Shown in pieces: positions 1-4,835 of a DNA stretch of 6,539 nucleotides (within the stretch, counting starts at the first letter, position 1; every line of letters starts with the position of its first letter). The stretch covers positions 1 through 6,539 of the forward strand of contig ONSE01000185.1 of assembly GCA_900320415.1 (NCBI GenBank). Direction: 5' to 3'. Position numbers and translations under genes: made by a program. Source of the DNA: an uncultured Eubacteriales bacterium (GTDB lineage Bacteria > Bacillota > Clostridia > Oscillospirales > Acutalibacteraceae). The notes beneath the pieces are model-generated. The model ran no database searches and was not told the origin of the DNA. It saw only the letters and a list, made by a program, of their open reading frames with translations.

Positions 1-3
1 ATT

Positions 4-80
4 TGGCGACCCGGAACGGGCTCGAACCGTCGACCTCTAGCGTGACAGGCTAGCGTTCTAACCAACTGAACTACCGGGCC
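4..80 (-). tRNA. tRNA-Asp (GUC anticodon)
   Basis: On the minus strand a complete 77-nt cloverleaf can be folded. The acceptor stem GGCCCGG pairs with CCGGGTC (one G-U pair). The anticodon loop CTGTCAC carries GTC, which reads Asp codons. The T-arm contains GGTTCGAGCC, and the discriminator base G is followed by a genome-encoded CCA. It is the second gene of a two-tRNA unit, 8 nt downstream of tRNA-Val, and would be cut from a shared precursor. Any terminator lies beyond the window start. Confidence 0.97.
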
Positions 81-88
81 AAATTCTT

Positions 89-164
89 TGGTGGGAGTTA
101 CAGGGCTCGAACCTGTGACCCTCTGCTTGTAAGGCAGATGCTCTCCCAGCTGAGCTAAACTCCC
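89..164 (-). tRNA. tRNA-Val (UAC anticodon)
   Basis: A 76-nt cloverleaf on the minus strand: acceptor GGGAGTT pairs with AACTCCC, the D-arm reads TAGCTCAGCTGGGAGAGC, and the anticodon stem TCTGC/GCAGA closes the loop CTTACAA with anticodon TAC (Val). The T-arm contains AGGTTCGAGCCCT, followed by discriminator A and an encoded CCA. It is the first gene of the Val-Asp pair and sits about 45 nt downstream of the predicted transcription start, so a 5' leader would be removed by RNase P. Confidence 0.97.
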
Positions 165-216
165 ATCATTGCCTTTGTCGCCTCAGCATTTCGCCTTATC
201 TCTCAGCGACTCATAT

Positions 217-245
217 ATAATACCACAATTCCCGTCAATTGTCAA
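217..245 (-). promoter_or_regulatory. Sigma-70/sigma-A promoter of the tRNA-Val-Asp unit
   Basis: On the minus strand a perfect -35 TTGACA (245-240), a 17-nt spacer and a -10 TATTAT (222-217) give a near-consensus housekeeping promoter, as expected for stable RNA. The predicted start is near 209-210. The leader to tRNA-Val (about 165-210) contains a short inverted repeat, GTCGC/GCGAC (210-206 and 181-177), which may only be a precursor hairpin. Confidence 0.85.
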
Positions 246-272
246 GGGTATTTTAAAAATAATTCAAAAAAT

Positions 273-1220
273 TCACTTCACAGGACAATCGGGATCACGC
301 AGATCATATCTTCCCGTTTTTGCGAACGTCAGGCACTTCGCTCCTCCTCTGCACTGCTCCCGATAAGAACAGGAACCGCACCCGTCAGGTACGGGCGTTT
401 CGCGGATCCTTTTCAGCTCTCCGCTGTCACGGTAAATGCTCAGTAAATCCGTTTCGTTCACATTTCCGACAACAATCGGCAGCCTTCTGCAAGGCAGAAC
501 ACTGCCGTCAGCCAAGATGGTCAGCAGTGCTTCCCCGGCGGTACAACGGTAGATGCTCTTGCTCCTGCACGGAAGAAACTGCAGCGCTCGCGCACAGGAC
601 ACCTTATGTCTGCGGTTCAGTAACGCTGCCGTTTTGCACAAAGCCCGGTACTCCTCAGCGCTCAGAGTAAGTTTTTCTTCATCCTCGCGGACGGGTATGA
701 TCACGCGGTCAAACCACAGCTTATCCACTCCCAGGCTGCCGCATATTTTCGAGAGCGGCTTGAGCTCCGACAGATTGTTCCTCTGGGCAGTAAAGGATAC
801 ATCGGTATAGATTTCCATCGCCTTCAGCGCCCTGATTCCGTTGACGGCGCGCTGAAAGCTTCCCTTTCCCCTGATAGCGTCATGTGTCTGTTCACAGCCG
901 TCAAGACTGACCTGCGCATAGGTGACTCCCAGCATTTTGAGATATTTCGCGTCCCGGAGTGTCAATGTGGTGCCGTTTGTCAGTACCGCGGCGGTCATTC
1001 CTCTCCTTGCCGCTTCTTCCAGCAGCCAGAAGATATCAGGATGCAGCATGGGTTCGCCGCCTGTGATATTCAGGTGACCCCTGAACCCGTAGGCGGCGAG
1101 TAAGGCCTCATACTGTGTCAGAACCCTGCGCAGGGATTCCCTGTCTGAAAAAGCCCGGTAATCATGCTGATAGCAGTGCTTGCAACGAAGGTTACAGCGG
1201 TGTGTAATATGCCACTGCAA
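273..1220 (-). CDS. Radical SAM/SPASM domain enzyme, probable peptide or protein maturase
   Basis: A 315-aa cytoplasmic iron-sulfur enzyme if read from TTG at 1220. The radical SAM motif CNLRCKHC gives Cys9, Cys13 and Cys16 for the SAM-binding 4Fe-4S cluster. It is followed by GGEPML (54-59) and a SLDG...HDAIRG strand typical of the family. The C-terminus has a SPASM domain for auxiliary clusters: CX12GX4C (Cys226, Cys244), then CX2CX5CX5C (Cys281, 284, 290, 296) and a last Cys312. The spacing before Cys296 is X5 rather than the common X3. SPASM enzymes of this kind usually modify ribosomal peptides or proteins (sactipeptide, ranthipeptide and related thioether maturases, anaerobic sulfatase maturases). 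The start is chosen because GGAGAAAGGA sits 7 nt upstream and the protein then begins just before the conserved WHITHRCNLRC strand. Longer in-frame starts would read the Gly/Cys repeat of the preceding gene as a meaningless Ala/Glu-rich leader. The gap to the TPM gene is 19 nt, which suggests co-transcription and a functional link. The substrate is not proven; the neighbour's Cys-Gly tail is the obvious candidate. Confidence 0.9.
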   Translation of the reverse strand: MQWHITHRCNLRCKHCYQHDYRAFSDRESLRRVLTQYEALLAAYGFRGHLNITGGEPMLHPDIFWLLEEAARRGMTAAVLTNGTTLTLRDAKYLKMLGVTYAQVSLDGCEQTHDAIRGKGSFQRAVNGIRALKAMEIYTDVSFTAQRNNLSELKPLSKICGSLGVDKLWFDRVIIPVREDEEKLTLSAEEYRALCKTAALLNRRHKVSCARALQFLPCRSKSIYRCTAGEALLTILADGSVLPCRRLPIVVGNVNETDLLSIYRDSGELKRIRETPVPDGCGSCSYREQCRGGAKCLTFAKTGRYDLRDPDCPVK

Positions 1221-1227
1221 GGTGAAT

Positions 1228-1237
1228 TCCTTTCTCC
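1228..1237 (-). promoter_or_regulatory. Ribosome binding site that sets the TTG start of the radical SAM gene
   Basis: The minus strand reads GGAGAAAGGA in the 19-nt gap between the TPM stop codon (1240-1242) and TTG at 1220-1218. The spacer from AAAGGA to TTG is 7 nt. No comparable site precedes the in-frame ATG codons at 1382, 1376 or 1352, which lie inside the upstream gene. Confidence 0.7.
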
Positions 1238-1239
1238 GG

Positions 1240-2055
1240 TCAGAACGAAGAGCTTCCGCCGCCACCGCAGCCTCCTCCTCCACAGCTGCTTCCGCCGCCG
1301 CAGCTGCTGCCGCCACCGCAGCCACTGCCGCCTCCCGAGGAAGTGCTGACATATATTTTTTCTCTTCTCTGCTCATAAGCATTCAATGGACCGACAACTG
1401 CCGAGCCTGCCTTCATCACTTCAGACCGCTTAAACTCACGGCGCAGCGGATTGTGGCGCTTGGAGAACGCGACGCAAACAGCGATAATCACGCCCAGCAT
1501 CGCGGATATCACGGCGTAGCTGATATACTTCATCGGCTCGCTGATATGCTCACCCTCCAAAACGCGGTACATCTGCGAAAACGCTTCCTTGGCGCAGGAA
1601 TAATAATCCTTCGAGGTTGCGTAGCGGCTGACATTATTGGTGATCGACCGTGCCTTTGAGTCGGTCACATAGCTATAAATGTCGCCGTAAGACTGTATCG
1701 TCAGTTTACGAACATTCATATTAACGGCAAAGATCGCGGCGCTGTCCAGCTGGTACAGCTCCCTTCTCTTGACCCTTGCCTGCTCAATTTCGTTGGATGT
1801 GTAATCCTCTGTTGTCCAGAAAACGGCGTGACCGTACTTTGTGAGAGGGCTCATATCCTCAACAAGCTTTGTCTTTTCGCTTTCGCTCAGCAGGTTCAGC
1901 TCATCGATAATCATGACCTGATAGGAGGTTTCGGGATTGGTATACTGCGCGGCGGCCTGCCTTTCCAGCGCACTTACCGACATTGCGGTGCAGAACAGGA
2001 TGGTGAGGATCACAATAACCGCTGCCAGTGTCCGTAATGATTTAGTTTTCATCAT
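1240..2055 (-). CDS. TPM-domain (YgcG-like) membrane protein with a Cys-Gly repeat tail
   Basis: A 271-aa protein. Residues 1-29 form a signal peptide (KTKSLR, hydrophobic core VIVILTILFC, likely cleavage after SVSA). Residues about 43-165 resemble the TPM/DUF TPM_phosphatase fold: an IIDELNLLSESEKTKLVEDM helix, then a strand with HAVFWTTEDY and AAIFAVNM. One transmembrane helix follows at about 177-198. The next segment, KRHNPLRREFKR, is strongly basic, so by the positive-inside rule the TPM domain is outside and the C-terminal 70 residues are in the cytoplasm. The tail (about 241-271) is Gly/Ser-rich with Cys246, 252, 258 and 263, spaced CX5CX5CX4C, and ends SSSF. Gly/Ser tails are common in this family, but regularly placed cysteines are distinctive to my knowledge. 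Its role is unknown; TPM proteins are linked to membrane-protein repair or quality control in some systems. The start ATGATG at 2055/2052 follows GAAAGGGG and overlaps the end of the zinc-ribbon gene by 14 nt, implying coupled translation. The longer frame from 2139 would bury this signal peptide. Confidence 0.85.
   Translation of the reverse strand: MMKTKSLRTLAAVIVILTILFCTAMSVSALERQAAAQYTNPETSYQVMIIDELNLLSESEKTKLVEDMSPLTKYGHAVFWTTEDYTSNEIEQARVKRRELYQLDSAAIFAVNMNVRKLTIQSYGDIYSYVTDSKARSITNNVSRYATSKDYYSCAKEAFSQMYRVLEGEHISEPMKYISYAVISAMLGVIIAVCVAFSKRHNPLRREFKRSEVMKAGSAVVGPLNAYEQRREKIYVSTSSGGGSGCGGGSSCGGGSSCGGGGCGGGGSSSF
1255..1320 (-). repeat. Degenerate 18-nt tandem repeat encoding CGGGSS units
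   Basis: Within the TPM gene, units of TGC GGN GGN GGN AGC AGC appear twice (1320-1303 and 1302-1285), followed by two shorter 15-nt CGGGG units (1284-1270 and 1269-1255). Codon choice varies between units (TGC/TGT, GGC/GGT/GGA), so the protein repeat is better conserved than the DNA. That argues for selection on the amino acid pattern rather than recent slippage. Confidence 0.75.
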
Positions 2056-3673
2056 AACCCGCCCCTTTCTTGTTAAACTGCGGCAAGGGACGTTTTGCGA
2101 TACGCGACTGAAAGCTGATGTGTAACAGCGCCAGCACAAACAACTCTGCCGCCGCGATAAAGCAGGCGCCGTAGGAAATCAGATTATTGGCAACATCCGC
2201 ATACACAAGAATAGCGCCCAGCGCAAGGCTGACATACATCAGAATCTTCAGCCAGCGCACATTGTTCAGAAATCTTCCCGCGTCCTGCACTATGCGCATA
2301 CGCAGCGGAGATACATGATTGATTTTCGTCCTCTTCAGGGCTGCCGAATCCATCGCCTGTTTTGCATGGCTGATAATCATGGCAATAATGGTGGCTACCA
2401 TGGGAATGGACGCGAGAAAGGCTCTGTCTTGCGAATAGGAGCCGTCAGTGATCACCGCGATAAAGCAGAGTATGCAAACCATCAGGCAAAAGGTATAGCC
2501 TCCCGCCCCGAAAATTCCAGTTGTCTTTGCCGACAGGGATTCCCGTTGTCTGTCAATGGTACGGTTGAAAGCATTCTGCAGATAATACATACCCGCGTTC
2601 ATTAAAATCAAACAGATGCCGAGGGTTGCGTTCGCCTTGATGGAAGGAATCACAGACATCAGAGCGACCAGTATTCCAAAAATCACAGCGGAAATGCCCA
2701 GCGCGAATAACAAAATACGCAGGGGGCTGAGCGGCAGATCCGCCGCCACCTTTCCTGTCTGTCCGTTGACAGCGGCATAGGTGATTTCCTTACCGTTTCG
2801 ATAGCTCATAAACCATACGGGGTTGAGTGTCCGTTTCACGTTTTCGATATTGACCTTTGTTCTCGACACGTCCGGCTGCGCGGTCAGAGAGTATTTTTTC
2901 AGATAATCCTTGATGGTCTTATCCTCCAGGAGAACGGAGGCCGCGTCCTCCTTCATCTCGAGGGTCACAGCGGAATCGTACTCATGCGGGTTGACATTTC
3001 CCGTTTCTGCGTAGAAGCCGCTGAGATAACCGGGAGCGAACGGCTTCTGTTTTTGATACTCATAGGGCGCAAGGCTCTCACTGAGGTCATCATCAAAGCT
3101 CATGGACGCGTCGCGGGAGTATCCCTCCATGGCGAGATTGGAATCTCCGACAATGTCGTAATGAATGATTTCATACGTATTCAGACTCACTAACTGACGC
3201 GGTGAGGTAGCGTGCAGACGGAACTGCCCCTGCATCAGCGCGCGGTAGCTCCAATACGGCATATATACGCCGCGGAAGCCTTCGATCAGATTGGGATTGC
3301 GGTACTTTCGGGAGACAAAAAGATGACGTCCTACCTCCTTGCGGTACGCCTCCTTGCACTGCTCCTTGGTGATCTGAAACGGAATGATATGGTCCGGTTT
3401 CCACTCCTGACGCATTTTATTAAAAATCATCGACGCGCCGCCGCAGTACTGGCAAAAGCCGACCGCGTCATTCTTGTCGGTTGTGATCAGCTCCGCGCCG
3501 CAGGACGGGCAGATATACACAAAGCTGTCAAAACAGGAAGCGTGAGCGTCGTCGCGCAGACTGTTGTCCGACAGCGTTTGGGTTTCAAAGCGCCCTCCGC
3601 AGTAATCGCAGGCCATTTTTTGCGTCGCGATATCAAACCGAAGAGCGCCTCCACAGGTGGGACAAGCTACCAT
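2042..3673 (-). CDS. TFIIB-type double zinc-ribbon polytopic membrane protein
   Basis: A 543-aa protein of unknown function. Two zinc ribbons lie at the N-terminus: CPTC...CDYC (Cys4, 7, 22, 25) and CPSC...CQYC (Cys55, 58, 74, 77). A soluble region at about 90-310 contains HIIPFQITKEQ and YMPYWSYRA, a pattern I associate with Firmicute proteins annotated as TFIIB-type zinc ribbon-containing. Its end, PVWFMSYRNG...YAAVNGQTGKVAADLP, looks like a small beta domain before the membrane. About six helices follow (roughly 319-342, 348-366, 392-411, 420-436, 475-492, 500-519), with a short polar C-terminus. The name is structural and does not imply a transcription factor: the protein is membrane-bound, and its ribbons probably face the cytoplasm. 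It is first in the operon with the TPM and radical SAM genes, and its stop codon lies inside the start region of the TPM gene. The start at 3673 is chosen because AAGGAGGAA precedes it by 5 nt. An ATG at 3703 falls in the -10 box and could not be transcribed from this promoter. Confidence 0.85.
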   Translation of the reverse strand: MVACPTCGGALRFDIATQKMACDYCGGRFETQTLSDNSLRDDAHASCFDSFVYICPSCGAELITTDKNDAVGFCQYCGGASMIFNKMRQEWKPDHIIPFQITKEQCKEAYRKEVGRHLFVSRKYRNPNLIEGFRGVYMPYWSYRALMQGQFRLHATSPRQLVSLNTYEIIHYDIVGDSNLAMEGYSRDASMSFDDDLSESLAPYEYQKQKPFAPGYLSGFYAETGNVNPHEYDSAVTLEMKEDAASVLLEDKTIKDYLKKYSLTAQPDVSRTKVNIENVKRTLNPVWFMSYRNGKEITYAAVNGQTGKVAADLPLSPLRILLFALGISAVIFGILVALMSVIPSIKANATLGICLILMNAGMYYLQNAFNRTIDRQRESLSAKTTGIFGAGGYTFCLMVCILCFIAVITDGSYSQDRAFLASIPMVATIIAMIISHAKQAMDSAALKRTKINHVSPLRMRIVQDAGRFLNNVRWLKILMYVSLALGAILVYADVANNLISYGACFIAAAELFVLALLHISFQSRIAKRPLPQFNKKGAGYDEN

Positions 3674-3678
3674 TGTGG

Positions 3679-3687
3679 TTCCTCCTT
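3679..3687 (-). promoter_or_regulatory. Ribosome binding site deciding the zinc-ribbon protein start
   Basis: The minus strand reads AAGGAGGAA, then CCACA and ATG (3673). The AGGAGG core is 7 nt from the ATG. This near-perfect site rules against the upstream ATG at 3703, which would encode ten extra residues across the ribosome site itself. Confidence 0.85.
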
Positions 3688-3702
3688 GTTCATTTTTATT
3701 CA

Positions 3703-3732
3703 ATTATAACCAATTTTCAAGCACCTTGTCAA
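3703..3732 (-). promoter_or_regulatory. Promoter of the zinc ribbon-TPM-radical SAM operon
   Basis: On the minus strand TTGACA (3732-3727) and TATAAT (3708-3703) are separated by 18 nt. Both hexamers match the sigma-A consensus perfectly, which points to constitutive, fairly strong expression. The predicted start near 3696 leaves a leader of only about 20 nt before the ATG at 3673. No operator-like inverted repeat is apparent around it. Confidence 0.85.
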
Positions 3733-3754
3733 GGAGATATCTGTAAAAGCAGGA

Positions 3755-3796
3755 TAAAAAACAGCTGACAATCCCTGTCCGGAACTATCAGCTGTT
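3755..3796 (-). terminator. Intrinsic terminator after the acylphosphatase-membrane protein unit
   Basis: On the minus strand a 9-bp perfect stem AACAGCTGA/TCAGCTGTT (3796-3788 and 3768-3760), with a 19-nt loop, is followed by a run of T residues (ending near 3755). It begins 6 nt after the stop codon of the membrane protein gene and separates it from the next promoter. The stem is modest in GC, so termination may be partial. Confidence 0.75.
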
Positions 3797-3802
3797 CAAC
3801 TG

Positions 3803-4339
3803 TCACATCTGCCATTTTACATAATACAGGATGAACGCTGCCGTCATAAACAAAAGCAGCGCAGAGATAAAAAACAGAATATTTCCCGCTTTCTGCTTCA
3901 GCTTTCTGACGCCCAGCGTGATCAGCGCGGGTTTTACATTGGAAATAATATGCACCGCCACGGTGGTAAGAAAGAGGAGCTGCGCGATCAGGCGGTACAA
4001 ATCAAACGGTACCAGACGAAAGACACCGCTATCATATGCCCCGAACGCTGTGACATGGAACAGAATCAGCGCAATAATGAGAAAGCCGCTGATCCTTCTC
4101 GCCCAGAAAAGCCTGTTTTCCTTAAAGTAGGGCGCGTTTGTTCTTTTCGCGACACGCAGCGAGTGTATCGTGTAACCGGTGCTGACGGCCGCGTGAAGCC
4201 CTATCAGGCAAATCAGGATTCTCGGAATGATTTTATTGAAAAAAGCCGTAATCTCCATCATATTCAGAGCACCGAGCACGCCGTGGACGATGAAAACAAT
4301 CAGGATGGTTATGGCGAGAATGCCGTTAAGTCTTCTCAT
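3803..4339 (-). CDS. Five-helix membrane protein resembling cytochrome-b anchor subunits
   Basis: A 178-aa polytopic protein with about five hydrophobic helices (roughly 7-25, 38-58, 84-102, 114-134, 155-175). The segment FWARRISGFLIIALILFH matches the R-x-SG...H pattern of succinate dehydrogenase/fumarate reductase cytochrome b subunits. Histidines at 19, 49, 59, 95 and 130 lie in or at the ends of helices, and the segment HIISNVKPAL follows helix 4. By analogy with five-helix SdhC-type anchors, some of these could ligate heme b, but no flavoprotein or iron-sulfur partner gene is nearby, so this is a weak inference. Similar Firmicute proteins may carry uninformative or misleading names in databases. 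The start ATG at 4339 is chosen over 4354 because AGAGG sits 6 nt upstream of it. It lies 44 nt after the acylphosphatase stop without an evident promoter or terminator between, so the two are probably co-transcribed. Confidence 0.7.
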   Translation of the reverse strand: MRRLNGILAITILIVFIVHGVLGALNMMEITAFFNKIIPRILICLIGLHAAVSTGYTIHSLRVAKRTNAPYFKENRLFWARRISGFLIIALILFHVTAFGAYDSGVFRLVPFDLYRLIAQLLFLTTVAVHIISNVKPALITLGVRKLKQKAGNILFFISALLLFMTAAFILYYVKWQM

Positions 4340-4383
4340 AATGCACCTCTGCATTCACTTGGGGCAGAACAACACGCTGTCGG

Positions 4384-4671
4384 CTAATAACGTACACGGA
4401 ACTTCTTTTCCTTGGCGTCGACAGGTATGTCACGCGTTTCCATGCGTTCTATACGGATGTAACGCGAGCTGTCAAGCAAAGCGATCACCTGACGGATCTG
4501 CACGTCCGTTCCCTGTATCTCCATACTGACAGAGCCGTCGTACTCGTTTTTTACCCAGCCTGTCGCTCCCGCCTCACCCGCGGCATATGAGGCGACATAG
4601 CGGAAGCCGACTCCCTGCACCCGTCCGTAAAATGTAATACGCCTGCGAATTATCTGTTGCTGATTAACCAC
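4384..4671 (-). CDS. Acylphosphatase
   Basis: A 95-aa cytosolic enzyme that hydrolyses acyl phosphates such as carbamoyl phosphate or 1,3-bisphosphoglycerate to carboxylate and phosphate. The signature GRVQGVGFR contains the phosphate-binding loop and catalytic Arg. It is followed by GWVKNEYDGSV with the catalytic Asn that orients water. The rest (SMEIQG, then a helix and a final strand KKFRVRY) fits the small alpha/beta ferredoxin-like fold, and the length is normal for the family (about 90-98). The GTG start at 4671 is inferred because GAGGGA lies 6 nt upstream and the in-frame ATGs at 4743 and 4722 lie in or before the promoter. It is the first gene of a unit with the five-helix membrane protein. 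The physiological substrate is uncertain, as for most bacterial members. Confidence 0.92.
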   Translation of the reverse strand: MVNQQQIIRRRITFYGRVQGVGFRYVASYAAGEAGATGWVKNEYDGSVSMEIQGTDVQIRQVIALLDSSRYIRIERMETRDIPVDAKEKKFRVRY

Positions 4672-4710
4672 TTGACTTCCCTCTGCACTTCGATATAATA
4701 ATACAGTTTT

Positions 4711-4739
4711 ATTATAATACATCACCCGATAAAATTCAA
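4711..4739 (-). promoter_or_regulatory. Promoter of the acylphosphatase-membrane protein unit
   Basis: On the minus strand TTGAAT (4739-4734), a 17-nt spacer and TATAAT (4716-4711) form a good sigma-A promoter. The predicted start is near 4704, leaving a leader of about 33 nt before the GTG. An overlapping alternative, TTGATT (4743-4738) with TATTAT (4719-4714) and an 18-nt spacer, is also possible. Confidence 0.75.
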
Positions 4740-4781
4740 TCAAAAGCGGTATGTTTTTTGAATAAAATTACAGGCAGCATA

Positions 4782-4820
4782 AACAGCAAAAGCCTCCGCG
4801 AAGGAGGCTGTTTTGCTGTT
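4782..4820 (-). terminator. Strong intrinsic terminator after lysA, possibly bidirectional
   Basis: On the minus strand a core stem GCCTCC/GGAGGC (4808-4803 and 4797-4792) closes a TTCGC loop. Ten more pairs, AACAGCAAAA/TTTTGCTGTT, extend it below a 2-nt CA bulge. The 3' arm TTTTGCTGTTTA doubles as a U-rich tail. The plus strand reads GGAGGCTGTTTTGCTGTT after the same stem, so it could also stop transcription from the other side, although no plus-strand gene faces it here. Confidence 0.85.
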
Positions 4821-4835
4821 GACTTTGATAGAGTC

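Noticed and set aside
1..164. tRNA genes as an integration (att) site for a mobile element
   Set aside because: No integrase gene and no repeated tRNA 3' end were seen in the window. Both tRNAs look intact with an ordinary promoter.
1255..1320. CRISPR array or microsatellite-type phase-variable repeat
   Set aside because: The units are short (15-18 nt), lack spacers and differ at synonymous positions, so this is a protein repeat. Slippage in multiples of 3 would not switch the gene off.
1240..1382. A separate small RiPP precursor in the repeat region
   Set aside because: The Cys-Gly repeat is in frame with and continuous to the TPM protein. No separate start with a ribosome site lies before the repeat, so a free peptide precursor is not supported.
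1180..1659. Plus-strand frame of 159 codons over the repeat region
   Set aside because: Its Ala-rich stretch is the reverse complement of the Gly/Cys repeat. It has no motif and would overlap two convincing minus-strand genes.
3171..3404. Minus-strand 77-codon frame inside the zinc-ribbon gene
   Set aside because: It overlaps the zinc-ribbon coding frame entirely, with no motif and no independent ribosome site.
3674..3802. Riboswitch or attenuator ahead of the zinc-ribbon gene
   Set aside because: The only hairpin is the upstream unit's terminator, which lies before the promoter. The predicted leader is about 20 nt, too short for a riboswitch.
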